Shown: positions 48,780 through 57,136 of the stretch, one piece after another
Layout: the number at the start of each line of letters is the position of its first letter
Numbering within the stretch: the first letter of the stretch is position 1
NCBI RefSeq assembly: GCF_009674685.1
Contig: NZ_WKJI01000003.1
Coordinates: forward strand, 1-64,000
DNA: 64,000 bases
Direction of reading: 5' to 3'
Origin: Pedobacter puniceum
GTDB taxonomy: Bacteria; Bacteroidota; Bacteroidia; Sphingobacteriales; Sphingobacteriaceae
The notes under the pieces: model-generated
The model's input: only the letters and a program-made list of their open reading frames with translations
Database searches by the model: none
Told to the model about the DNA's origin: nothing
Made by a program: the position numbers and the translations under genes

Positions 48780-48867
48780 CCACGTATAGCCCACCTATAC
48801 CCCACCTTTTATCCACGTTTTCTCCATACTTCCTTCGAGGCTTCTTCTAAGCTTCTCCCAGACACCT
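48780..48867. repeat. 11-bp periodic repeat block (about eight units)
   Basis: Cutting at 11 bp gives CCACGTATAGC, CCACCTATACC, CCACCTTTTAT, CCACGTTTTCT, CCATACTTCCT, then TCGAGGCTTCT, TCTAAGCTTCT and CCCAGACACCT. The first five share CCA; units 6 and 7 share CTTCT. The period matches the tandem repeat upstream of the Ctp protease gene although the word differs. Confidence 0.6.
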
Positions 48868-49110
48868 TCGGAAAAGTGGGACTATTTCCCGAACAAGTCT
48901 CGAACATGGTAGGGAGAAGGTGTAAAGCTGAAGGCCGAAAGCTTTAAATCATTATATGAATATTATAAGTCTCCGCCCAGCTTTGTGTCCTCTACGAACT
49001 TTGTGGTTAAAATGTGATTGAAAATTCAAAAGGTAAAATTCAAAATTAAAAACAGAAAACTCTACATCTAAAACTAGAAACTGTTAACCAAAAACCGTCA
49101 CTGTTTGATA

Positions 49111-49278
49111 AAAAGATTGCTTCTTCGTTCCTCATCGCAAAGACAAAAAAATCAATCAATAAAACTCACCACCCAGAACTGAAAGCAGGAAACTCATAAC
49201 TGGCAACTGAATGATGAAAAGATTGCTTCTTCGTTCCTCATCGCAAAGACAAAAAAATCAATCAATAAAACTCACCAC
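49111..49278. repeat. Two identical 62-bp direct repeats
   Basis: Copies at 49111-49172 and 49217-49278 begin AAAAGATTGCTTCTTCGTTC and end CTCACCAC. The ATTGCTTCTTCGTTCCTC part resembles a widely spread bacterial intergenic word. Between and around them lies AACTG-rich text. Confidence 0.85.
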
Positions 49279-49363
49279 GTAGAACTGGAAACCGATAACT
49301 GATTCAACTGAATAAAAAGTTTGCTTCCTTTCTGTCTGAAGTGGAATTTTAATATTGAATTGA

Positions 49364-50623
49364 TTAGTTTTTATTTCGTTTATTGTCAAAAAGCAAACTT
49401 CCGTCTCCGTAGCTCAAAAACCTAAAGTCATTCTTTAACGCATAATCATAAATAACTTTCCAATCATCACCCACTACTGCTGCAACAAGTAAAAGTAGCG
49501 TAGAACTTGGCTGATGAAAATTAGTAATAAGAGCGTTTGCAATTTTTAATTTATAAGACGGAACTATAAGTAGCTGTGTTTTGCAAATTATTTTTTCTGT
49601 TTTATTCCTTTTCAACCACGTTAGCAAGCAATTTAGCGCATCAGATGCAGTCAGATTTTGTTGAAGTTCGTATGCATCCCATTGTTTAACTTCTAATTCA
49701 TCAATAGAAGCACTCATATTTTGATTTGCCTTAACACCCATCCAATATAGTGATTCGATAGTTCTTAACGAGGTTGTACCTATAGCAATAATATTTTTGT
49801 TTGTTTGCTCATCAGAAATTTGCGCTACAATACTCAAGATAGTTTCCTGAGCCACTTCTATCCATTCAGAATGCATTTGATGCCCTTCAAGGGTTTCACT
49901 TTTAACGGGTATAAAAGTACCTGCTCCAACATGAAGCGTTACATAATCTACAATTGCATTTTTAGATTTTATTTTTTCAAAAATTTGTTTTGTAAAGTGA
50001 AGTCCTGCTGTTGGCGCTGCAACAGAACCCTGTTGTTCTGCATAAACGGTTTGGTATCTACTTACATCTATTTCTTCACTCTCTCTCTTTAAATATGGCG
50101 GAATTGGCATTGCACCAAAATGTTCTAATATTTCAGCGAATGAAAAACTAGTTGGTTGCCAACTGAATCTAATTGTAAAAACATTTCCATCTCTTTCTAA
50201 TATTTCAGCATCTAAAGAAATGTCTTTGGTGTTAATGCTTATTACTTTTTCTTTCCATCTATCAAGTCGGCCAATCAAACATTTCCATTCAACACAGGCC
50301 TTTTTCATCATAGCCATTGATGGTTCATGATTTTTTTTACTTGGTTCTAAGCAAAAAACTTCAATTTTACCACCTGTAGAATTGTTAAAATAAAGACGTG
50401 ATTGTACAACCTTGGTGTTATTGAAAATAAATATTGATTTTTCGAAAATATATTTGTCAAGGTTTCTATAAATATCTTCCGAAATTTTACCATTATGATA
50501 AACTAACAATTTACTTAAATCTCTTTCAGCTAATGGGTATTTCGCTATTCTGTTTTCAGGCAAATCGTAAGTGAAATTTTTTATTTCAAATTGCTGTGCT
50601 TCTAATTTATTATTCAATTCCAT
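49364..50623 (-). CDS. queA: S-adenosylmethionine:tRNA ribosyltransferase-isomerase, long form
   Basis: The 419-residue enzyme adds the epoxycyclopentanediol ring in queuosine synthesis on tRNA. QueA landmarks are the N-terminal FTYDLPENRIAKYPLAERD, FIFNNTKVVQSRL, GGKIEVFCLEP, then the core PTAGLHFTKQIFE, DYVTLHVGAGTF, IAIGTTSLRTIESL, and the end TNFHQPSSTLLLLVAA. It is about 70 residues longer than the common form because of inserted segments in the middle. It is bounded on both sides by AACTG-word repeats in the same orientation, so the locus may have been duplicated or moved with them. A second, standard queA elsewhere in the genome is possible. Confidence 0.92.
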   Translation of the reverse strand: MELNNKLEAQQFEIKNFTYDLPENRIAKYPLAERDLSKLLVYHNGKISEDIYRNLDKYIFEKSIFIFNNTKVVQSRLYFNNSTGGKIEVFCLEPSKKNHEPSMAMMKKACVEWKCLIGRLDRWKEKVISINTKDISLDAEILERDGNVFTIRFSWQPTSFSFAEILEHFGAMPIPPYLKRESEEIDVSRYQTVYAEQQGSVAAPTAGLHFTKQIFEKIKSKNAIVDYVTLHVGAGTFIPVKSETLEGHQMHSEWIEVAQETILSIVAQISDEQTNKNIIAIGTTSLRTIESLYWMGVKANQNMSASIDELEVKQWDAYELQQNLTASDALNCLLTWLKRNKTEKIICKTQLLIVPSYKLKIANALITNFHQPSSTLLLLVAAVVGDDWKVIYDYALKNDFRFLSYGDGSLLFDNKRNKN

Positions 50624-50689
50624 CTATTAATAATTTGTATGCGAATATCAGTTAGATTAATGTTAGTGATTACTAAAATTGGGAAGCTT

Positions 50690-51190
50690 AATCAATCCTT
50701 TAAAAATTAAAAAGTGAAAATTAAAAATTAAAAAGGAAAAACAGGAAACTCACCACCCAGAACTGGTAACTCACAACTTAATGAAAAATTCAAAAGTAAA
50801 AATTCAAAAAGAAAAACAGGGAAATATAACTGATTCAAACTCAATCATTCTCTCATTCAAAAATCAATCAATGAAACTCACCACCCAGAACTGGCAACTG
50901 ATAAGCAACAACCGGTAACTGAATGAAAAATTCAAAAGGGAAAATTAAAAATTCAAAAACAGGAAACTAAGCATCTAGAACTGGGAACAGGAAACTCACC
51001 ACCCAGAACTGGCAACTGATAACCAACAACCGATAACTGAATGAAAAATTCAAAAGGGAAAATTAAAAATTCAAAAACAGGAAACTAAGCATCTAGAACT
51101 GGGAACTGAAAACGCACAACTGGTAACTGATTCAAAATCAATAAAACTCACCACCCAGAACTGACAACTGGTAACTAAGAACTGATAACT
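50690..51190. repeat. AACTG-word repeat spacer with a 118-bp tandem duplication
   Basis: The 583-bp spacer between queA and era is almost wholly degenerate text of words such as AAAATTCAAAA, GGAAACTCACCACCCAGAAC and TGGCAACTGATAAC. Bases 50873-50990 and 50991-51108 are near-identical tandem 118-bp units. The phrase CTCACCACCCAGAACTG also occurs at about 49165, on the other side of queA. No gene is present. Confidence 0.85.
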
Positions 51191-51206
51191 GATCCAAAAT
51201 GGAAAC

Positions 51207-52085
51207 CTACTCCGCGTAGCCGAAGCTTTTAAGGTAGTTTTCGCGGTTACGCCAATCGGGTATTACTTTAACAAACATTTCTAAGAAAACTTTCTTTTGT
51301 AAAAATTCTTCCATGTCTTGTCTGGCATAGGTACCTACTCTTTTTAGCATAGAGCCTCCAGGGCCAATGATGATATTTTTTTGCGAATCTCTTTCTACCA
51401 CAATTTCTGCACTAATACGGATGAGATCTTTTGATTCTTTAAAGGCTGTTACAATAACTTCTGTACTGTAAGGGATTTCTTTTTTGTACAGTTTAAATAT
51501 TTTTTCACGAATCATTTCTGATACGAAGAAGCGTTCAGAACGGGTAGTTAGCTCATCTTTTTCGTAGTAGGGTGGGTGTACAGGTAGTTTTTCTACAATG
51601 TACTGCATCACCTTATCTACATTGTATTGGTGTAGGGCAGAAATGCCTATAATAGCATCGGGGTTTAACTTTTCTTTCCAGTAGTTGATTTTTTCTTCAA
51701 CCTGTTCTTGGTTAGATTCATCTATTTTGTTAATCAAAATCATGAGATGGGCTTTAGACTTTTTAATCTTGTCTAAAACGTCTTGCTCATCATGCTTTTC
51801 ATTAATATCAGTAACAAAAACTAAAATATCAGAATCTTCAAGGGTATCATCTACTGCATGCATCATGGTTTCTTGCAGTTTATAATTTGGTTTAATGATG
51901 CCCGGTGTATCAGAAAAAACAATTTGATAGTCTTCTTCATTTACAATACCAATGATACGGTGTCTGGTGGTTTGAGCTTTTGGCGTTATGATAGCCATTT
52001 TCTCTCCAACAAGTGCGTTCATCAAGGTAGATTTACCCGCATTTGGTTTCCCAATAATGCTTACAAAGCCTGCTTTATGCGACAT
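51207..52085 (-). CDS. era: GTPase Era
   Basis: The 292-residue protein has an N-terminal Ras-like GTPase domain (about 1-170) with GKPNAGKST, the switch region TPKAQTTRHRIIGI, DTPGIIKP and NKID. A C-terminal KH domain (about 200-292) has IIGPGGSMLKRVGTYARQ. It assists 16S rRNA maturation and 30S assembly and associates with the membrane. All motifs are intact and length is normal. It is divergent from the tRNA unit whose promoter begins 21 bp from the era start. Confidence 0.97.
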   Translation of the reverse strand: MSHKAGFVSIIGKPNAGKSTLMNALVGEKMAIITPKAQTTRHRIIGIVNEEDYQIVFSDTPGIIKPNYKLQETMMHAVDDTLEDSDILVFVTDINEKHDEQDVLDKIKKSKAHLMILINKIDESNQEQVEEKINYWKEKLNPDAIIGISALHQYNVDKVMQYIVEKLPVHPPYYEKDELTTRSERFFVSEMIREKIFKLYKKEIPYSTEVIVTAFKESKDLIRISAEIVVERDSQKNIIIGPGGSMLKRVGTYARQDMEEFLQKKVFLEMFVKVIPDWRNRENYLKSFGYAE

Positions 52086-52105
52086 TTAATTTTTTTTAAA
52101 TTTTA

Positions 52106-52137
52106 TTTGGAGTACAAAGAAACGAATTATATCTTTG
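52106..52137 (+). promoter_or_regulatory. Bacteroidota-type promoter of the tRNA unit
   Basis: TTTG at 52106-52109 and TATCTTTG at 52130-52137 are separated by 20 bp and match the -33 and TAnnTTTG -7 consensus. Transcription would start near 52144, about 84 bp before the first tRNA. Confidence 0.75.
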
Positions 52138-52227
52138 CAGTCCAATTCGGAACAGGATTTAAATTCTAAACCGAACAAAAACACAGCGATTGTGTTATTA
52201 AAATGAAGATTTAACCAAAAAATATAG

Positions 52228-52300
<73 letters not shown>

Positions 52301-52352
52301 CCTAAGAAAGCTAAAGAATTATTGAAAAATAATTTAGGCAAGCTTTCAAAAT

Positions 52353-52424
52353 GGCCCGTTCGTCTAGGGGTTAGGACGCCAGATTTTCATTCTGGAAACA
52401 GGGGTTCGATTCCCCTACGGGCTA
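52353..52424 (+). tRNA. tRNA-Glu (TTC)
   Basis: The acceptor GGCCCGT pairs with ACGGGCT. The anticodon stem is CCAGA/TCTGG around loop TTTTCAT, giving anticodon TTC. The T arm is CAGGGG/CCCCT with TTCGATT. It follows the initiator tRNA by 52 bp in the same transcript. The 3' CCA is not encoded. Confidence 0.97.
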
Positions 52425-52433
52425 CAAAAATTA

Positions 52434-52472
52434 AAAACCCTCTGTAAATTTTACAGAGGGTTTTGTTTTTTT
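52434..52472 (+). terminator. Intrinsic terminator of the tRNA unit
   Basis: AAAACCCTCTGTAA and TTACAGAGGGTTTT are exact complements around a 3-nt loop, followed by GTTTTTTTT. It starts 10 bp after tRNA-Glu. Confidence 0.92.
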
Positions 52473-52484
52473 ATAAGCTTTTTA

Positions 52485-53267
52485 TCAAAAAGATTTAAAG
52501 AAATCTATAATAACTTGGTTGGCTTCTTGAGGGTACTCATGCCCACCGGGATAGTTGTAAATGATACTGTTATTCCCGTTTGATGATGGATAAAGTGTTG
52601 CAAATTCATTAATTTTTTTGCCTACCGCCTCACATTTATTTTTCTTTAATAAAGCCTGATAAGTTAGTTTTTGCCAAGTAGGTTTTACTAAAGGGTCTTT
52701 TTCTCCCACTAAATGGAAAAAAGGTTTTGGCTTCATTAAATGCAGTGTTTTAAATGCGGCAGCACCGGTTGGGGCAAAGGCTTTAAAAATATCTCCTCTA
52801 GTAGCCCAAAGTAAATAGGTGAAAGAGCCTCCGTTAGAATGCCCAGTTGCAAATATTTTATCCTTATCTACTTGATATTCTTTTTTAAGGTGAGCTAATA
52901 AGGTATCAAAGAAAATTAAATCTCTATTTTGCTCATTGGTATCAATAAGCCAGCCGTTTTTTTTGCCTTCTTTATCTGTTATTTGCCCTGGTGTGGGTAA
53001 GCCTTGCGGATAAATATAAATAGCATCAGCCCATAGCTCCTCAAATTTTCTGCCTAAGTAAGCATGTTGCATAGTGCCCCCATGCCCATGAAAAGCAAAT
53101 ATAACTGCTGTAGGCTTGGTTTTAGCATTGGCAGGTACGTAGATAAGAGCTTTACGAGTTTCTTTATTTATATCATATTCTAATGTTTGTAGCTTAAGCT
53201 GTGCTTTTGCATGATAAAAGAAGGTAAGCGCTATAAAGCTTAAAATAATTTTAAGTTTAGTGGCCAT
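52485..53267 (-). CDS. Secreted alpha/beta hydrolase (PHB depolymerase/CE1-like esterase)
   Basis: The 260-residue product has a signal peptide ending HAKAQL (about residue 22). The alpha/beta-hydrolase fold shows the HG dipeptide oxyanion region AFHGHGGTMQ, nucleophile Ser in GHSNGGSFT, a likely Asp in LVGEKDPLVKP, and catalytic His in YPGGHEYPQEA. The layout is that of the LpqC/PHB-depolymerase and feruloyl-esterase type group acting in the periplasm or outside. The substrate is unknown, with polysaccharide ester bonds a common choice in this phylum. It stands alone, with its end 12 bp from the tRNA-unit terminator. Confidence 0.85.
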   Translation of the reverse strand: MATKLKIILSFIALTFFYHAKAQLKLQTLEYDINKETRKALIYVPANAKTKPTAVIFAFHGHGGTMQHAYLGRKFEELWADAIYIYPQGLPTPGQITDKEGKKNGWLIDTNEQNRDLIFFDTLLAHLKKEYQVDKDKIFATGHSNGGSFTYLLWATRGDIFKAFAPTGAAAFKTLHLMKPKPFFHLVGEKDPLVKPTWQKLTYQALLKKNKCEAVGKKINEFATLYPSSNGNNSIIYNYPGGHEYPQEANQVIIDFFKSF

Positions 53268-53320
53268 ATTTTATTTTTTAAAATATTTTTTAAAACCGTA
53301 ATGATGGTAATAGTTTAAGC

Positions 53321-55936
53321 TTACTTATTTGCATTTAAGAGATAAACTTTAAAAGTAGTACCCTTGTTTAATTCACTTTGTACTTCTATTTTACCTCCAA
53401 TAGTTTCTATTTGATTCTTGGTTATAAATAATCCGATACCTCTAGCGTCGGTATTTCCGTGGAAAGTTTGGTACATCCCAAATAATTTAGAACCCTGTGT
53501 TTTTAAATCTATACCTAAGCCGTTATCGGTAATGGTTAAAACCAGATATTGGTTTTCTTTGTAAGTACTTAGCTCCACAAAACTATCTCTTTCTTTTGCT
53601 GAATACTTGATAGCATTAGTTAAAAAATTAAGCAATATACTATCTATATATGCTGATATACCTTTAATCTCATCTTTTGGATGAATATTATTGATGATGT
53701 TAACTTGAGCTTCGCTAGCTAATAAACTTAAATTATTGATAGCTGCTTCTGCAAATTGGTGTAAATTAATTTCAACTAAGTTAGATGATGTTTCTAGATT
53801 CATTTGAACCACCTCATTTAAATGGTCTATAGTATCTTTTAAATTATCTGAAGCAGTTTTTACCAATTGTAAAATGTTGTTTTCCTCCAGTTCTGGATGC
53901 TCTTTAAATAAAAGATATATGAGCATTTCTATATTACTAGAGTGCGATCTTAAGTTATGAGAAACTATATGAGCAAAGTTTTTAAGTCTTTTGTTTTGAT
54001 CTTTGGTAACATCTAATAAAGCATGAATTTCTTTTTCTGCATTTTTTAGCGCCGTAATATCTATAATCTGGCAAATGAAATAAAGAATATTCCCATCGCT
54101 GTCTTTTACAACAGAGGCTGCTAAAATGATATTGATGATACTACCATTTTTATGTATATATCTCTTGCCTAGTTGGTAATGACTTATCTTGCCATGAAGT
54201 AAATCCAAATACAAGCTTACATCTGTATCCAAATCATCTGGATAGGTAATTTCTCTAAAAGTTAAGTTTTGAAGTTCTTCTTCTGTATAGCCAACTATTT
54301 CTTGTAATGTTCTATTAATTTTTAACCATTTACCATCTCTATCTAGTAAGGCCATACCAATAGCAGCATTTTCAAAATTCCCTCTAAAAGCTTGTTCGCT
54401 TATACTGAGTTGTTCTTGCGTTTTCTTGCGTTCAGTAATATCATCAGTATACATCACAATGCCACCAATGGTGTTTTTATCTGCGTACCAAGGTCTTATT
54501 CCCCATTTTATCCATTGTGTGGTGCCATCTTGTCTAATAAACTTATCTTCTTCACATTTCTGGCTTTTATCTTTTAAACACTCTTGGTGTATTCTTTTCC
54601 AATCCTCGCCAATCTCTGGAAAAATTTCATAATGAGATTTTCCTATGATATCTAAACCGTTAAGCTTATAATCCTCTATCCATTTATTAGAAGCTGCTAG
54701 GTAACACAGTTGATTGTCGAACATCGCTATAGCACTAGGTGCTTGTTCTATAAATCGTTGATTGCGCTCAAAAGCTATTTTTTGCTCTGTAATGTCTGTA
54801 TGGGTACCAAACATCATCAGAGGCTTACCATCTGCTGTCCAAGAGGTTATTTTTCCGCGGTCTAAAACCCATACCCAGTGTCCGTCTTTATGACGCATTC
54901 TACATTCGCAATGGTAGTATTCAGACTTTTTCTCACAACAATCATTTATTTTATTGTTAGATATTTTTAAGTCTTCTGGATGAGTGTATTTTACCCAGGT
55001 TTCTATACTGATGGGCTGTAGCTCTTCTAAGGTATAGCCAATGATATTGGCCCAACGCTCATTAAAAATAGTTTCTCCAGTTTGTATATTCCATTCCCAT
55101 GTACCGGCATTGGTGCCAATAAGTATATTGGAAAGCTTTTCTCTTTCAGCAATTAATGCTAATTCTAGGCTTTTACGCTCTTCTATATCTTGGAAAGTAC
55201 CATATAATCTAGTACAAACGCCATCTTTAAATTCTGATAATCCAATAGCTCTTACCCATTTTAAATTTCCTTTAGCCGTAATGATTTGAAGTTCCAAATC
55301 ATAAGGAGTGCCAGTTTCTAAAGCTTTGGTAAAAGCAGTTTCTATAAGGATTTTATCTTCTTCTTTAAAGAAATTGAAGGCAGAGCGTACATCTGGAATA
55401 TAATCTTCTGCTACTTCATGAATAAGTTTGGTAACATGACTCCATTTAGGCTGCATGATTTGTAAATCGATTTCCCAAAAGCCTACAGAGGCTGCTATAT
55501 TACAACGTTCTAAAAGTTCTTCTTTAATTTTTAGTTCTGTAATATCGGTGTGGGCACCTAGCAATCTTTTTGCTTTGCCGTCTTTATCTCTAATAGCCAT
55601 TCCTCGGCATTTTACCCAAACTGTAGAGCCGTTTTTATGGAAATATCTAACAATTACATCAAAGTTAGTTTCGGGGTTTTCGCAATGCTTTTGAATATTT
55701 TCTATGGCGAGTTTTAAATCATCAGGATGTATGATATTTTGCCAAGAAGATGGTGAATGAGGCATTTCTTCTGCCTTGTAGCCTAGAGTTGCCCAAAATT
55801 TCGGGTTCATCCACTCGTTATCTGGGTTTTCTAAATCCCAATACCATAAACCGTCAAGGGCTGCATCTTGAAGAAAATCAAATATAGACGAGTCTTCTTT
55901 TATTAATTGATATAGTTCGTCTTTTAAGTAGCTCAT
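53321..55936 (-). CDS. Soluble multi-PAS hybrid-free sensor histidine kinase
   Basis: The 871-residue product has no membrane helix, so it is a cytosolic sensor. Five PAS/PAC units are seen, beginning near LDGLWYWDLENPDN, ASVGFWEIDLQ, TNAGTWEWNIQTGE, APSAIAMFDNQLCY and AAIGMALLDRDGKW, most with a PAC end such as GAHTDITE. The kinase core follows (about 650-871), with phospho-acceptor His in FAHIVSHNLRSHSS, N box LLNFLTNAIKYS and G box DARGIGLFITKNQIE. No receiver domain is fused and no response regulator is adjacent, so the partner is elsewhere. The ligand or light signal cannot be inferred. Confidence 0.93.
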   Translation of the reverse strand: MSYLKDELYQLIKEDSSIFDFLQDAALDGLWYWDLENPDNEWMNPKFWATLGYKAEEMPHSPSSWQNIIHPDDLKLAIENIQKHCENPETNFDVIVRYFHKNGSTVWVKCRGMAIRDKDGKAKRLLGAHTDITELKIKEELLERCNIAASVGFWEIDLQIMQPKWSHVTKLIHEVAEDYIPDVRSAFNFFKEEDKILIETAFTKALETGTPYDLELQIITAKGNLKWVRAIGLSEFKDGVCTRLYGTFQDIEERKSLELALIAEREKLSNILIGTNAGTWEWNIQTGETIFNERWANIIGYTLEELQPISIETWVKYTHPEDLKISNNKINDCCEKKSEYYHCECRMRHKDGHWVWVLDRGKITSWTADGKPLMMFGTHTDITEQKIAFERNQRFIEQAPSAIAMFDNQLCYLAASNKWIEDYKLNGLDIIGKSHYEIFPEIGEDWKRIHQECLKDKSQKCEEDKFIRQDGTTQWIKWGIRPWYADKNTIGGIVMYTDDITERKKTQEQLSISEQAFRGNFENAAIGMALLDRDGKWLKINRTLQEIVGYTEEELQNLTFREITYPDDLDTDVSLYLDLLHGKISHYQLGKRYIHKNGSIINIILAASVVKDSDGNILYFICQIIDITALKNAEKEIHALLDVTKDQNKRLKNFAHIVSHNLRSHSSNIEMLIYLLFKEHPELEENNILQLVKTASDNLKDTIDHLNEVVQMNLETSSNLVEINLHQFAEAAINNLSLLASEAQVNIINNIHPKDEIKGISAYIDSILLNFLTNAIKYSAKERDSFVELSTYKENQYLVLTITDNGLGIDLKTQGSKLFGMYQTFHGNTDARGIGLFITKNQIETIGGKIEVQSELNKGTTFKVYLLNANK

Positions 55937-56210
55937 ATATAAAAGCCTAAAATGAGTTGTTTTAGTGTTTTTTTAGATGGGAAATATACAATTTAAGCAC
56001 TTATTATTCTTTATCTGAATTAATTTTAGAATGAATCTTAAGGATTATCGCATCGTACTTTAAATTATTAATAAATATAATAAAATGTTTTTAACCCATA
56101 ATAAAAATAAAATACTTGTCTCTATCGTCTTGTCCTCTTTTTATATTAATGAATAATTTACGTGAGAATTTTAATATTTTTGATACTCTTTAACAGCTAA
56201 ACTAAATATT

Positions 56211-57080
56211 TTGGAAAAGCACATTACTTTAGGTGTAGATATTGGTAGGTCTCATATTACTGCTGCACTGGTTGATTTAAGATCGGGTCATATCTTAGAT
56301 GACAGTTATAGAAGAGAGAGAATTAACGCTAAGGATTCTGCTGAAAATATCATCAAAAATTGGGGTATAGTTATAAAGGACATCATTAATTCTAGCTATC
56401 GTCCGGTTAGCGGTATTGGAATGGCATTTCCCGGTCCATTTAATTATGATGATGGTATTTCTTTATTAAAAGATAATGGCAAATACGAAGCCTTGTATGG
56501 TCTAAATATCAAGAGTTTGCTTGCCGAGGAGCTGGGTTATCCTAAAGCTTCTATTAAAATGATGAATGATGCTGCTTGTTTTTTAACTGGCGAATTATTT
56601 AAAAGGGATTTAGAAGGTTGCAATAATACCATTGGTATTACCATTGGAACAGGCCTAGGTACAGCTCACTATAAAGATGGTGTAACAGAAGATTGTAAAC
56701 TTTGGAAAACTCCTTTTCTAAAAGGTAAAGCCGAGGATTATTTATCAACCCGTTGGTTTGTTAAGCGATACAAAGAGCTAACTGGTAATTCTGTTAAAGA
56801 CATTAGAGCTTTATTAGCTACTGATACGCAGGACCCTGCGTTTGAAGCTATTTTTGAAGAGTTTTCTGTTAATTTAGCCGAGTTTCTTTACACATTCGTA
56901 AGGAAAAAAGATGCTTTAAGTATTGTTATAGGCGGTTTAATTATCCCTGCTCAGAAATATTTTTGGAGAAAAACAGCGCAATATCTGTACGAAAAAATGT
57001 TTTACAGTATTCCTATCCATATTGCTGTACATGGCGAAAGAGCACCTTTAATAGGTGCTGCTTCTATTGGGCATCATTAA
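56211..57080 (+). CDS. ROK family protein (sugar kinase-like)
   Basis: The 289-residue product starts at TTG 56211; no ATG or GTG fits better because the hydrophobic strand TLGVDIGRSHITAALVD follows directly. The ATP-binding phosphate-1 motif DIGRSH and phosphate-2 motif ITIGTGLGTAHYKDG are present, as are GIGMAFPGPF and MMNDAACFLTGE (catalytic Asp). The zinc-binding Cys cluster of most ROK kinases and repressors is missing; the corresponding region is CKLWKTPFLKGKAEDYL. There is no helix-turn-helix, so it is not a ROK repressor. A glucokinase-like role is plausible but the substrate is open. A long terminator stem follows. Confidence 0.85.
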   Translation: MEKHITLGVDIGRSHITAALVDLRSGHILDDSYRRERINAKDSAENIIKNWGIVIKDIINSSYRPVSGIGMAFPGPFNYDDGISLLKDNGKYEALYGLNIKSLLAEELGYPKASIKMMNDAACFLTGELFKRDLEGCNNTIGITIGTGLGTAHYKDGVTEDCKLWKTPFLKGKAEDYLSTRWFVKRYKELTGNSVKDIRALLATDTQDPAFEAIFEEFSVNLAEFLYTFVRKKDALSIVIGGLIIPAQKYFWRKTAQYLYEKMFYSIPIHIAVHGERAPLIGAASIGHH

Positions 57081-57087
57081 AATATTA

Positions 57088-57128
57088 GAAAGCATAAATC
57101 AACAACATCATGGTTGATTTATGCTTGA
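57088..57128. terminator. Bidirectional terminator stem between convergent genes
   Basis: AAGCATAAATCAAC and GTTGATTTATGCTT are exact 14-bp complements with a 9-nt loop. Flanking AAAATAT and ATATTTT extend the stem, serving both the ROK gene and the efflux operon end. Confidence 0.85.
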
Positions 57129-57136
57129 TATTTTCC

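Larger units (their letters stand above)
48582..49363. other. Repeat-rich spacer upstream of the integrase
   Basis: This 782-bp spacer has no supported gene. It contains an 11-bp periodic block (48780-48867), degenerate AACTG-word text, and two identical 62-bp copies at 49111-49172 and 49217-49278. The integrase promoter must lie near 48582-48700, which is AT-rich; no clear box was assigned. Confidence 0.6.
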
